Shown: positions 8,382-17,483, numbered from the stretch's first letter. The stretch is 64,000 bases of DNA from Candidatus Copromonas faecavium (nom. illeg.) (GCA_018712915.1 DVGC01000007.1:1-64000), one strand, 5' to 3'. Notes: generated by a model from the letters alone, not told the origin. Program-made: numbers and translations.

Positions 8382-9678
8382 AGAGGGCCAAAGAGCTTAA
8401 AAACCAGGTAAGCGGATAGACCAGACAGACCATCTGGATGCTGTGGGTCAGCGGAATGGTAATGGACAGGAAAGCCACCCGAATCACGCACCAGGTGGAA
8501 ATGAGGACCACCATGGAAACCATGGTTTTTCCTGCGCCCCGTAAGACAGCGGCGAAGGAATGGGTGCAGGCCACCAGGAAGAAGAAGGGGGCTGCAGTCC
8601 GGGCCTTTAAAATACCAAATTCCACAACTTCCGGCGTGGAGTCAAAGGCTGCAATCAGCTGAGGCGCCAGAAGAAAGACTCCGAGACCGATGAGCTCAGA
8701 AAGGACGACAATGGTAACAATTCCAAAACGGGTTCCTTTTTTGACACGCTCATACTGGCGGGCGCCCAGGTTCTGGCTGATAAACGTGGTCAGAGCCATG
8801 GTGAAGCTGGTAATTGGAAGGAAGCCGAAGCCCTCGATTTTTGAGTAGGCGCCGAAGCCGGCCATGGCCATTTCTCCGAAGGCATTGATGTTGGACTGTA
8901 CGACCACGTTGGCAAAGGCCACGATGGAGTTCTGGATACCGGAGGGGAGGCCCAGATGAACAATCTGCAGCAGGATGGACCGGTCGATCCGGATCTCTTT
9001 TAAACGCAGACGGAAGTTTTCTGCAGTCCCCATAAGCTGGAAGAGACAGAGGAGGGCGCTGATGAACTGGGAAATAATGGTGGCCAGAGCCGCGCCGTCA
9101 ACACCCATATGAAAATTCCGGATGAAAACCACATCCAGGACCAGGTTGACGATAGAAGAGACGATCAGGTAGTAGAGCGGATGCCGGCTGTCTCCCACGG
9201 CCTGGAGAATGCCTACAAAAACATTGTACATGACAAAGCCGAGAGAACCGGCAAAGTAGACCTGAAGGTAGGCAACGGATTCGGTCATGACCGCCGGGGG
9301 CGTACTCATTAAAACCAGAATCTGGGGAGAGAGTCCCACGCCGATGACAGTCAGGATGATTCCGGCAATCAGACCGGCAGCGACGGTAGTGTGAATCGAC
9401 CGCTGCATGCTGTCAATATTTTTGGCGCCGAAGTAACGGGAGATAATGACGCCGGCACCGGAGGACAGGCCGCTGAACAGGCCGATCAGCATAAAAATCA
9501 GACTGCTGGAGGAGCTGACGGCTGCCAGGGCATTGCTGCCGAGAAAGTTTCCCACAATAAGGGAATCCACAGTATTGTACATTTGCTGAAACAGGTTTCC
9601 AAAAAACAGGGGAAGGGCGAAATAGGTGATCCGTTTCCAGATTGGACCCTCGGTCATCGGAACAATTGTTTTTGCCAT
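8308..9678 (-). CDS. MATE-family multidrug efflux transporter
   Basis: A 456-aa integral membrane protein with about twelve hydrophobic segments. The N-terminal LFFGNLFQQMYNTVDSLIVG is characteristic of the DinF/NorM-like MATE branch common in clostridia. MATE pumps expel cationic drugs or metabolites using Na+ or H+ gradients. The ATG at 9678 follows AAGGAGG on the minus strand. A good sigma-A promoter lies upstream (9751-9779, minus). The 3' end runs 74 bp into the convergent tag gene, so the C-terminal tail (about 24 residues) is antisense to tag. Substrate unknown. Confidence 0.9.
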   Translation of the reverse strand: MAKTIVPMTEGPIWKRITYFALPLFFGNLFQQMYNTVDSLIVGNFLGSNALAAVSSSSSLIFMLIGLFSGLSSGAGVIISRYFGAKNIDSMQRSIHTTVAAGLIAGIILTVIGVGLSPQILVLMSTPPAVMTESVAYLQVYFAGSLGFVMYNVFVGILQAVGDSRHPLYYLIVSSIVNLVLDVVFIRNFHMGVDGAALATIISQFISALLCLFQLMGTAENFRLRLKEIRIDRSILLQIVHLGLPSGIQNSIVAFANVVVQSNINAFGEMAMAGFGAYSKIEGFGFLPITSFTMALTTFISQNLGARQYERVKKGTRFGIVTIVVLSELIGLGVFLLAPQLIAAFDSTPEVVEFGILKARTAAPFFFLVACTHSFAAVLRGAGKTMVSMVVLISTWCVIRVAFLSITIPLTHSIQMVCLVYPLTWFLSSLALFIYYRKADWIHSSLDKESSSPHEN

Positions 9679-9750
9679 GCAGCGTTCCTCCTTGATGTGA
9701 TTGATAAACGGCCGCCGGAAAAGGCCGTCGGCTCAGATGGGTTTATCTTA

Positions 9751-9779
9751 AGTATATAATATGAAAAAGTCCGCGTCAA
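9751..9779 (-). promoter_or_regulatory. Sigma-A promoter for the MATE gene
   Basis: On the minus strand: TTGACG (9774-9779), 17-bp spacer, TATACT (9751-9756). The resulting leader of about 65 nt contains a small GC hairpin (ACGGCC / GGCCGT at 9708-9713 and 9723-9728) before the ribosome binding site. Confidence 0.65.
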
Positions 9780-9800
9780 GCAGACAAAAGGAGGCATCTG

Positions 9801-10799
9801 ATGGGCAGAATCATCGAAATTACGGATATGACGTCCCCCTTTCTGGATCCATATGCCAGGCTGCGGGAATCCCAGCTGTATCATCTTTATGAGCCGGAGG
9901 AAGGGATTTTTATTGCGGAAAGTCCCAAGGTGATTGAGCGTGCTCTGGACGGGGGATATGAGCCGGTTTCCCTTCTGGCGGAACGAAAACAGCTGGAGAC
10001 AGATATGGAGACCAGACGGATTGTCAGCCGGTGCGGTGATGTGCCGGTCTATACGGCAGAGCTTTCCGTGCTTGCCGGACTGACAGGTTTCCTTTTGACA
10101 AAAGGGCTGCTTTGTGCCATGAGACGCCGCCCGCTTCCCGGACCGGAGGAGATACTGGCTGGGGCGCGGCGGATAGCAGTTTTAGAAAAGGTGGTCAATC
10201 CCACCAACCTTGGGGCTATGTTCCGTTCGGCGGCTGCTCTTGGGATGGATGGAGTGGTGCTGACCCATGGCTGCGCCGATCCGCTGTACCGAAGGGCCAT
10301 CCGGGTCAGCATGGGGACCGTGTTTCAGATTCCGTGGACCTTTTTTCCGGAATATGAAGCGGGAGCGAAAACGTGGAAAGGTGCTGCCGGCATCGGGCAG
10401 ATGACGAAAGACGGTAAGGAGGCCGGCGGGCTGCCTGTGCAGAAAAAAAGCTCCGGAATGGGACTGGACGGGGAGCCTGAAGGCGGAGGCAAAGACGGAC
10501 GCGGGAAGGCGCTCAAAAGGGAATTTTGGCCTGGTGCTGGACTTTCCTATTTAAAGAAACAGGGATTCCGGACGGCGGCCATGGCTCTGACCGGACGTTC
10601 CCTTCGGATTGATGACTGTGATCTGGTGAACGCAGAAAAGCTGGCCCTGGTGTTTGGAAACGAAGGGGACGGACTTAGGGAGGCAACGATTTCCGGATGC
10701 GACGATGCAGTAAAAATCCCCATGTCCCATGGCGTGGATTCGTTAAATGTGGCGGCAGCCAGTGCCGTGGCATTCTGGATATTTGGAAATCGGGAATGA
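9801..10799 (+). CDS. SpoU/TrmH-family RNA 2'-O-methyltransferase with an internal insertion
   Basis: A 332-aa SPOUT methyltransferase that uses S-adenosylmethionine to methylate the 2'-OH of rRNA or tRNA. All three SpoU motifs are present: NPTNLGAMFRSA (near 134-145), LALVFGNEGDGL (near 278), and IPMSHGVDSLNVAAA (near 303), which forms the trefoil knot. The N-terminal 100 residues match the substrate-binding domain of TrmH-like proteins. A Gly/Lys-rich stretch of about 50 residues (roughly 190-245) lies between motifs 1 and 2 and is not normal for the family. AAAGGAGG precedes the start. Exact RNA target unknown. Confidence 0.88.
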   Translation: MGRIIEITDMTSPFLDPYARLRESQLYHLYEPEEGIFIAESPKVIERALDGGYEPVSLLAERKQLETDMETRRIVSRCGDVPVYTAELSVLAGLTGFLLTKGLLCAMRRRPLPGPEEILAGARRIAVLEKVVNPTNLGAMFRSAAALGMDGVVLTHGCADPLYRRAIRVSMGTVFQIPWTFFPEYEAGAKTWKGAAGIGQMTKDGKEAGGLPVQKKSSGMGLDGEPEGGGKDGRGKALKREFWPGAGLSYLKKQGFRTAAMALTGRSLRIDDCDLVNAEKLALVFGNEGDGLREATISGCDDAVKIPMSHGVDSLNVAAASAVAFWIFGNRE

Positions 10800-10816
10800 A
10801 ATTGCAGGAGGAGAAC

Positions 10817-12523
10817 ATGCAGACATCAAATGATTTGAGAAACTTACTGGCACGGATTGATCACAGAGGATATCCGGCCTACAAGGACACCAGAGGAACT
10901 TATCAGTTTCCCGGTTACGTGCTGTCCATCGACCATGTACAGGGGGATCCTTATGCGTCCCCTTCCAAATTAAGCGTTCACGTAAGCGGAAAAACGGCGG
11001 CTTTGCCTCAGAGCTTATATGGGACTTCCCATCAGCGGATTGCTCTCCAGGACGAGCTGACCCGCCGGTTTGGCTGGCAGGCTGGTCAGTTTTCCTTTCA
11101 GGCAAAGGGGTCGGGACAAAGCGGCCTGATTTCTGTCAGCCGCTGCGGACAGGAGATCCTGGAGCGGACGGCCTGCAGCTTAAATCCGAAAAACGGCGAT
11201 CTGGTGATGCGGTTTGAGGTGGGATTTCCTGCCAACGGACGTACCATTAATGCCAGAGAGCTGGAAAAGATCCTGTTTGAGTTTCTTCCCAAATGCGTCA
11301 AAGGGGCTCTTTTTTATCAGAATCTGGATGGAAAACGGCTTCAGGCCATTGCGGATCTGGCGGAGAATCAGCAGTATATCAGAGAACAGCTTCCGAAGCT
11401 GGGGCTTTGTGCCTTCGTCGCCAACGGGAGCATTCTGCCCAGAGAGTCCGGTGTGTCTTCCAGACCCATGAAAAACGGGGTTGTGTTTCAGTCGCCAAAG
11501 GAACTGGAGGTTTCCATGGAGCTGCCCTGCGGCGGAAGGATCACCGGCATGGGCATCAAAAAGGGAATCACCCTGATTGTGGGCGGCGGTTATCATGGAA
11601 AATCCACTTTATTGAAGGCACTGGAACTTGGCGTTTACAATCATATTGCCGGAGACGGCAGGGAATATGTGATTACCGATCAGACGGCGGTGAAAATCCG
11701 GGCAGAGGATGGGCGCAGCATTAAAAAGACGGATATTTCCATGTTTATCAGTGATTTGCCCAATGGCAAGGACACCGTTGGCTTTGAGACGGAGGATGCC
11801 AGCGGAAGCACTTCCCAGGCTGCCAATGTGGTGGAGGCAATGGAAGCAGGAACTTCCCTGATGCTTATTGATGAAGATACCAGCGCTACCAATTTCATGA
11901 TTCGTGACGAGCTGATGCAGCTGGTGATCCGCCGGGATATGGAGCCGATTACGCCTTTGATTGACCGGATTCGGGAGCTTTATGAGCAGTACGGGATTTC
12001 TTCTGTGATTGTGGCCGGAAGCTCGGGGGCATATTTTCATGCTGCAGACAGCATTATCCAGATGGACCGGTATGTGCCCAGAGACATTACGGCTTATGCG
12101 AAAAAGGAGGCGGAGCGTTTCCCTGTGCTGATTGAGCCGCGGGAGGCTGCAAAAAAGCCGGCGTTTGAACGGAAGATCAGGCCATCCCGGGAATTTAAGG
12201 ACAATGACCGGATAAAAATGAAGACTATGGCGAAAGACGGGGTCATGATAAATAAAGAAATGATTGATTTGCGCTATGTGGAGCAGCTGGCGGACAGCGA
12301 ACAGCTGACGGCCCTTGGCTATTGCGTCAGCTACGCGCAGAAACGTATTTTTGATGGAAGAAGGACGCTGTGCCAGGCGGTGGATGAGCTGGAAGCAGTG
12401 ATGAATGAACAGGGGCTTTCGGCCATCTGTGAGAGCCGCAGCAGCATTGCTTCCATGGCGAGGCCCAGGCGGCAGGAAATTTTTGCCTGCTTTGACCGGT
12501 ACCGGAGCCTGAAGGCGGAATAA
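10817..12523 (+). CDS. ABC-ATPase domain protein (ATPase of the ABC class family)
   Basis: A 568-aa soluble protein matching the predicted 'ATPase of the ABC class' family (the type covered by Pfam ABC_ATPase, PF09818). A glycine-rich Walker A, VGGGYHGKSTLLKAL, lies near residue 260, and a Walker B-like LMLIDEDTSATNFM near 355. The family has no transmembrane part and no established function. The start at 10817 follows GGAGGAG by 6 bases. The gene begins 17 bp after the methyltransferase stop and is followed 5 bp later by the VanZ-like gene, so the three may be one transcript. Confidence 0.85.
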   Translation: MQTSNDLRNLLARIDHRGYPAYKDTRGTYQFPGYVLSIDHVQGDPYASPSKLSVHVSGKTAALPQSLYGTSHQRIALQDELTRRFGWQAGQFSFQAKGSGQSGLISVSRCGQEILERTACSLNPKNGDLVMRFEVGFPANGRTINARELEKILFEFLPKCVKGALFYQNLDGKRLQAIADLAENQQYIREQLPKLGLCAFVANGSILPRESGVSSRPMKNGVVFQSPKELEVSMELPCGGRITGMGIKKGITLIVGGGYHGKSTLLKALELGVYNHIAGDGREYVITDQTAVKIRAEDGRSIKKTDISMFISDLPNGKDTVGFETEDASGSTSQAANVVEAMEAGTSLMLIDEDTSATNFMIRDELMQLVIRRDMEPITPLIDRIRELYEQYGISSVIVAGSSGAYFHAADSIIQMDRYVPRDITAYAKKEAERFPVLIEPREAAKKPAFERKIRPSREFKDNDRIKMKTMAKDGVMINKEMIDLRYVEQLADSEQLTALGYCVSYAQKRIFDGRRTLCQAVDELEAVMNEQGLSAICESRSSIASMARPRRQEIFACFDRYRSLKAE

Positions 12524-12528
12524 GAAGG

Positions 12529-13095
12529 ATGGTTCATCAGGTGACAGAACAGGTGTATCAGGTTATGGAACGGATACTGGAGGATATGCTGCATCCGGCA
12601 GCCTACATTCCCTATGGAATCGGGGCTGGCGGCCTGTTCCTTTTGGGCTGGCTTTTTATATATGCCTGCAGTTTTGGAACAAAACGTCAAAAAAAGGGAA
12701 GAGGGCCCTGGCGTCTGTTTTTCTGCGTGGTTTATCTGACGGTTCTTCTGATTCTGGCCTTTTTTTCCAGGGAGCCTGGTTCCCGTACAGGAATTGACTG
12801 GGAGCTTTTTGCCACATGGGGGAAGTCTGCCCAGTCCCATGCATACTTTATTGAGAATATTCTGATGTTCGTCCCGTTCGGGCTGCTGCTCCCGGCGGCG
12901 GTTCCGGCTATGCGGAGCGGCATTATCTGCGTGGGAAGCGGTTTCTTTCTCAGCGCCGGCCTGGAACTGGCCCAGTTATTGACGGGACGGGGATTCTGCC
13001 AGCTGGATGATATCGTAACCAATACGGCTGGATGTGCAGCCGGCTATCTTTTTTTCCTCATTTGGCATCGGTTCTGCAAAAAACAGGAAAATTGA
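12529..13095 (+). CDS. VanZ-like membrane protein
   Basis: A 188-aa protein with about five hydrophobic segments. It has the VanZ signature: an acidic/Asn-rich loop before a helix (ENILMFVPFGLLLP), then SAGLELAQLLTGRGFCQLDDIVTNTAG, where the LDD.xxNTxG motif is diagnostic. VanZ in the VanA cluster gives low-level teicoplanin resistance. Most chromosomal homologues have unknown roles, so no resistance is claimed here. It starts 5 bp after the ATPase stop. Confidence 0.82.
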   Translation: MVHQVTEQVYQVMERILEDMLHPAAYIPYGIGAGGLFLLGWLFIYACSFGTKRQKKGRGPWRLFFCVVYLTVLLILAFFSREPGSRTGIDWELFATWGKSAQSHAYFIENILMFVPFGLLLPAAVPAMRSGIICVGSGFFLSAGLELAQLLTGRGFCQLDDIVTNTAGCAAGYLFFLIWHRFCKKQEN

Positions 13096-13189
13096 AGAAA
13101 TAGGACGGAAAATGTCGTATTTTTTCTTGTTCTTTTCTCCATTCATGCTAAAATCATGGGGAATAAGCTAGAGCTGTTATGTTATAAAA

Positions 13190-13228
13190 AGAACCATAGT
13201 TCATTGACAGAATTGGTTCTGTTTTTTT
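13190..13228 (+). terminator. Intrinsic terminator after the VanZ-like gene
   Basis: AGAACCA (13190-13196) pairs with TGGTTCT (13214-13220), followed by G and seven T. The stem is short, but the U-tract is good. It closes the 9801-13095 gene group. Confidence 0.65.
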
Positions 13229-13275
13229 GAAAAATGCATAAGTGCCTCCAATTTTAGGGGGGGGGTGGTATCCCG

Positions 13276-15432
13276 ATGCTGAACCTGGAAAAGGTGATAG
13301 AAGAGATTAGCGAGCGCATGAGGACATTGAATTCGTCTGATACTTGTGCGCTTTTTTTGCTGTCTGCGGAAGAAAAAGCTCAGAAGGAATCTTTGCGGCA
13401 GGAATATTCAGGAGAAAAAACGGAGCGGACGGCCAGTCTTTTGTCGCGGTTTTTTCGTCAGACGGATTTTGTGGAGAATTTGGGAGACGGCTGCTTTTTG
13501 GCTTTCCTTACCGGACAGCTGACGGAACAGGTCGTATGGGAGAAAGCATCTACGCTCAGCGAAGCATTGGAATTTGCATCGGAGGATCCTTCAGAAGAAA
13601 TATCCGGCTATGTGGGGGTATGCCTGTTTCAGGGAACGGAGACGACGGCAGAAGCTGTCTTGCGGACGGCGGAGTATGCGCTGGAAATGGCGAAAAAGGA
13701 AGAAAACCGGAGGTTTTATATCTGTACGGAGAGCGGAAGCGGAATTACCGGTTTTCGGACGCTGCAGGAACATATGGGAACGGCTGCCGATGATGGAATG
13801 TTTCAGGAACTTCAGCTTTTGTATCGGGAAAAGAGGGAATGGCTTCATTTCCTGGCAGAGAAATCGGATTGCCAGCTTTGGGAGGTGGAATTGTCTTCCA
13901 GGATCTTACGGGTGGTCTATACCGGCGGAAAGACGGAAGAAGAGCGGATGATTTATGAAAGCTTTCCGGAATCCATGGTGGAAATGGGAAAGATACATAA
14001 AGACTCGGTCAGGAGGTTCCGGGAATTTGCCGGAGAGCTGCTGGACGGAAAGGCGGGAGGCAGTGCCAACTTTATGATTCAGTACGGACAGACAGGCTGC
14101 TATGGCTGGGCTTCTTTATCTTATCGTATGCTGTATGATGAGGATGGCCATCCGATCAAGGCAATTGGGATTAAGGAGAATCTGTCCTATGCTTCAGGGA
14201 AAAAGCCCGGGTATGTCTTAAGAAGGACTATGCCTGCGGCTTTGTATCCCCACCTCCACTGTTATATCCAGGCGGATCTGACAGAAGACAAGATGGAAAT
14301 GTTCCGGCTGGAAGGCCGGGAACAGGCCAGCTTTATGAATTGCCGGCTCTATTCGGAGATTGTAAAGCATGGAATCTCCCGGATGTTTTCTGTGGAAGAT
14401 ATGAAGCGGTTTCAGCGGAGATTTGGCCGGGAACGGCTTCTGGAAAAATTTGAGAAGGGAAAACGGTGGTTTTTTGACAGATGCCGGGTGATTGATCCGG
14501 AGGGAACGATTCAGTGGATTTCCATTGGAGTGAACCTGACCCCGGATCCGGAGACGGGACATATCTGCCTGTTTGCGTATCTGAGCAGCCGGAATCAGCG
14601 GCTGAAGTGGGAGAGGGAGATGAAAGCGGCCGTCAGACTGGATCCGGTGACGGGCGTTTACGCTCTGGAAACGGCAGAACGGATGATTCGCCATGTTCTG
14701 TCTGCGAAGGAACAGACCGTGTGTGCCTTGGCGGAAATTCAGATTGGCGGTATAGAAGAGCTCTTTGGAGAGAACAGCCGGCGCAGGAAGGAAATTGTGA
14801 CAGCCCTTAATATTTTCCTTGATACGGATTGTATTCTCGGGACAGACGGGAAAGGCCGTGTTCTTGCGTTTTTCCCTCACCCGGTTTCCAGAGAACGGCT
14901 GCGGAAACGGCTGGAGAGCAGCTTTTCCTTTACCAGGATTTCTTTTGAAGGGGTTCCGGAATTTCAGTTTCTCCGGTTTATTGCCGGTGTGGAGTGCAGG
15001 AGCATGGAAATCGCGGATTTGGAAGAGATGAAGCGCTCTGTCCATAAGCTCTGCCTGCTCCATGAGGCCGAGGCTGAGGATGCGGCCTTTTTCTTCGACC
15101 CGGAATTGAAGTATGAATGGAGCGATGTGGAGCTTGAAGAGAAAAATATAAAAAATATGGATTCCCAGCCTTTGGAGCATACGGGTATTCTGACGGAGAG
15201 CGAGAAGGACATGGTGCTGGACTGTATGCGCCTGATGTTAAAGTCCAGGAACCTGGACGCCTCTGTCGATGGAGTTTTGATGAAGGTGGGCCAGTATTAT
15301 CAGGCGGATCGTGTCTATATTTCTGTCGATGCGGGAACCTCTGCCGGAGGGAAACGGAGAAAGAATTTCCTGGCAGTACGTGATTCTTCCGATGGAGAAA
15401 TCCGGAGAGGCAGAACAGATTTTCTGTATTGA
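13276..15432 (+). CDS. Multidomain c-di-GMP signalling protein, N-terminal part (ends at apparent frameshift)
   Basis: A 718-aa frame. The first ~170 residues look like a degenerate GGDEF domain (LGDGCFLAFL in place of GGDEF). PAS-like sensor segments follow at about 190-460, then another degenerate cyclase-like region (DPVTGVYALETAER near 456). From about 640 a GAF-type domain begins (VGQYYQADRVYI) and breaks off. The protein family normally continues through GAF into GGDEF/EAL, and that continuation is found in the overlapping frame starting at 15311. Removing one T from the TTT at 15320-15322 restores YILSMREPLPEG and one continuous protein of about 1,160 residues. The start codon follows a run of nine G at 13257-13265. 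No membrane segments are evident. Confidence 0.72.
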   Translation: MLNLEKVIEEISERMRTLNSSDTCALFLLSAEEKAQKESLRQEYSGEKTERTASLLSRFFRQTDFVENLGDGCFLAFLTGQLTEQVVWEKASTLSEALEFASEDPSEEISGYVGVCLFQGTETTAEAVLRTAEYALEMAKKEENRRFYICTESGSGITGFRTLQEHMGTAADDGMFQELQLLYREKREWLHFLAEKSDCQLWEVELSSRILRVVYTGGKTEEERMIYESFPESMVEMGKIHKDSVRRFREFAGELLDGKAGGSANFMIQYGQTGCYGWASLSYRMLYDEDGHPIKAIGIKENLSYASGKKPGYVLRRTMPAALYPHLHCYIQADLTEDKMEMFRLEGREQASFMNCRLYSEIVKHGISRMFSVEDMKRFQRRFGRERLLEKFEKGKRWFFDRCRVIDPEGTIQWISIGVNLTPDPETGHICLFAYLSSRNQRLKWEREMKAAVRLDPVTGVYALETAERMIRHVLSAKEQTVCALAEIQIGGIEELFGENSRRRKEIVTALNIFLDTDCILGTDGKGRVLAFFPHPVSRERLRKRLESSFSFTRISFEGVPEFQFLRFIAGVECRSMEIADLEEMKRSVHKLCLLHEAEAEDAAFFFDPELKYEWSDVELEEKNIKNMDSQPLEHTGILTESEKDMVLDCMRLMLKSRNLDASVDGVLMKVGQYYQADRVYISVDAGTSAGGKRRKNFLAVRDSSDGEIRRGRTDFLY

Positions 15433-16765
15433 AAATCCCAGAAGGGGAATAGGAAGAACGTCGCTTCTGAACGAGCTGATTCCATATATCAGCAGTGAAC
15501 GGAGCAGATTTTTTGGGGTGCATGAAAAAACATCGCCGTTAGATCGACTGTATGCACTGCCCAGTCACAGGGACTGCATGAACGCGGCCTATGCAGTGGA
15601 TTCGGACATGTACAGTTCCCTTGGCGTTCTGGCCGTGGATATTCCAAACTTTGCCTGCATTAAGGAACAGAAGGGATATGAATATGGGAGCCGGTTCCTG
15701 TTGCGGATCTCAGAGGTGCTGCGGGATGTATTCGGAGAACATTTTCTGTACCATACCAAAGAAGCGGAGTTTATTACTTTTTGCGTCAACGTTACATATG
15801 AATCATTTTTAAATCAATGCGCCCGGGCCAAACACCTGATTGGGCGCCGGTATTCGGGACAGTTCCGGATCGGCTGTACCTGGTCCAACGGAATATTTAA
15901 GGCAGCGGATCTGATGAGCAAAGCCCGCTCCATTATGAAATGCGCCGGATTTTCCGAATCCCCTCTGATTCATTTTCCGGAAGACAGGGACGCTGCGGAA
16001 AAGGAAAGCGGGCAGACGGAAACAGTCCCTGGGAACGACTGGAAACGGACGATTTATCTGCAGCCCAAGGTGGATATGCGTACGAAGGCACTTGTGGGCG
16101 CCGAGGCTCTGGTGCGGGTACTGGATGAAAACGGCCGGCTTTTGCCCCACGGACAGATGATTGAGTCCATGGAGAAAAACGGAACGATTCAGGAGCTGGA
16201 TTACTTTGTTTTTGACAGAACGCTGGAAACCTTAAGCCAGTGGAAGAAAAAAGGATATCTTCTGAAGCCGGTTTCCAGCAATTTTTCAAGGAATACGCTT
16301 TTGAATCCGTCTTCTCTGGCTTCTGTACTTGCCATCCTGAGCCGGTATCCGGAGATTCCTCAGGAACTGGTCGAACTGGAAATTACGGAAACGGCAGGGG
16401 ATTTTGAAAATAATACATTTTCTGAGATGATACGGCGGTTTGGCGAATATGGTCTTCAGTTTTCTCTGGACGATTTTGGCTCCAGTTATTCCAACATGTC
16501 CATGCTGGCCAATCTTCATTTTCGGTCTGTGAAGCTGGACAGAAGCATGATCCGCAATATCACGGTGAACCCGGTTTCCAGGACCATGGTGCGCGACGTG
16601 ATAAAAATCTGTCAGGACTGCGGAATGGTCTGTATTGCGGAGGGAGTGGAAACGGAGGCTCAGGTACAGACGCTTTTAGAGGACGGCGGACGGTATGCCC
16701 AGGGGTATTATTATGGGAAACCCATGCCGGTGGAAGAATTTGAGAAGAAATATTTGAAGCTGTGA
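15311..16765 (+). CDS. Multidomain c-di-GMP signalling protein, C-terminal part with EAL phosphodiesterase domain
   Basis: This frame completes the GAF domain (IFCIENPRRGIGRTSLL). It then has a degenerate GGDEF domain (about residues 85-215) and a full EAL domain (about 240-484). The EAL catalytic residues appear intact: the E of AEALVRV, the N in SSNFS, ELEITE, LDDFGSSYS, the K of VKLDRS, AEGVE and YAQGYYYG. It should hydrolyse c-di-GMP to pGpG. The ATG at 15311 has no good Shine-Dalgarno sequence and lies 122 bp inside the upstream frame, so it is probably not an independent start. The likely ancestral state is a single gene, 13276-16765. Confidence 0.75.
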   Translation: MSIFLSMREPLPEGNGERISWQYVILPMEKSGEAEQIFCIENPRRGIGRTSLLNELIPYISSERSRFFGVHEKTSPLDRLYALPSHRDCMNAAYAVDSDMYSSLGVLAVDIPNFACIKEQKGYEYGSRFLLRISEVLRDVFGEHFLYHTKEAEFITFCVNVTYESFLNQCARAKHLIGRRYSGQFRIGCTWSNGIFKAADLMSKARSIMKCAGFSESPLIHFPEDRDAAEKESGQTETVPGNDWKRTIYLQPKVDMRTKALVGAEALVRVLDENGRLLPHGQMIESMEKNGTIQELDYFVFDRTLETLSQWKKKGYLLKPVSSNFSRNTLLNPSSLASVLAILSRYPEIPQELVELEITETAGDFENNTFSEMIRRFGEYGLQFSLDDFGSSYSNMSMLANLHFRSVKLDRSMIRNITVNPVSRTMVRDVIKICQDCGMVCIAEGVETEAQVQTLLEDGGRYAQGYYYGKPMPVEEFEKKYLKL

Positions 16766-16780
16766 CGGAAGGAGGCCGTT

Positions 16781-17256
16781 ATGGAGCAGATAAAAAATGA
16801 ATGCCAGATGAAGAAAACTCCAATGAGGAGCTGCAGTCGGTGAATGAGGAGCTTTATACCGTCAACACCGAATACCAGCAAAAGGTGGATGAGCTGACGA
16901 TGATGACCAACGACTTGTCCAATTTCCTGTCCTCCACCATGATTGGGATTTTGTTTGTGGACGGCAATCTGAATATCCGCAAGTTTACGGAGTATGTGGG
17001 GCGGGAGTTCCAGCTGATGGAGCACGATATCGGCCGTTCCATTCAGATTTTTGCTCACAGCTTCCCTCATGAGAAAATCGTGGAGGATGCCAGAAGCGTG
17101 TTAAAAACGCTGACGCCCATCGACCGGGAGGTGGTGGCCACCAACGGGCAGTTCTATACGTTAAGAATCGCGCCTTACCGGACCACGGAAAACAGCATCA
17201 AAGGACTTGTCATCACCATCATTGACAGTCTGGGGGCAGGTGCTAAAAAGGAATAA
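16781..17256 (+). pseudogene. PAS-domain remnant related to the C-terminus of CheB/CheR fusion proteins
   Basis: The frame from 16801 encodes 151 aa: a coiled-coil start (NEELQSVNEELYTVNTEYQQK), then a PAS domain (IGILFVDGNLNIRKFT, DIGRSIQIF, LRIAPYRTT, GLVITIIDS). This matches the linker and PAS module at the end of CheB-CheR methylesterase/methyltransferase fusions, but both enzyme domains are missing. The best Shine-Dalgarno (GGAAGGAGG, 16768-16776) serves an ATG at 16781 in another frame. One added base in the AAAA at 16814-16817 would join it to the PAS frame. It may be a remnant, or a small stand-alone PAS protein starting at 16801. Confidence 0.6.
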
Positions 17257-17400
17257 GATGTTCCGGATATCTTTTCCTGGAATTTTCAGTATATATTAAA
17301 ACACAAAACCGTAAATGGCAATGCTTTAATTATTAATAATAAAAATGCGATTATCATGCAATGGGTGACCAATGAATGCACGGGACAGAGAGAATGGGAC

Positions 17401-17429
17401 TGGACAGGAGAGGGAAACTATGCTATACT
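17401..17429 (+). promoter_or_regulatory. Sigma-A promoter of the ABC-F leader
   Basis: TGGACA (17401-17406), a 17-bp spacer, and TATACT (17424-17429) with an extended -10 TG at 17421-17422. Transcription should start near 17436, giving a leader of about 285 nt before the ABC-F gene. Confidence 0.72.
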
Positions 17430-17459
17430 TGGGGCGAAAAGAAAGAAAGAGGTGAAAGG

Positions 17460-17483
17460 ATGAAGAAAATTTCCTGCAAATAA
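17460..17483 (+). CDS. Seven-codon leader peptide upstream of the ABC-F gene
   Basis: ATG at 17460 preceded by GAGGTG (17449-17454); the frame reads MKKISCK and stops at TAA. It lies shortly after the predicted transcription start and upstream of an intrinsic terminator. Stalling of an antibiotic-bound ribosome here is the expected trigger for antitermination. Existence as a translated peptide is inferred from position and ribosome binding site only. Confidence 0.5.
   Translation: MKKISCK

Noticed and set aside
12529-13095. Part of a vancomycin resistance cluster
   Set aside because: Only a VanZ-like protein is present, without VanH, VanA or VanX genes. VanZ homologues are common chromosomal genes.
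14218-15180. 320-aa minus-strand frame within the signalling gene
   Set aside because: It is a shadow of the PAS/GGDEF-like reading frame, with Lys/Arg/Phe-rich composition and no domain.
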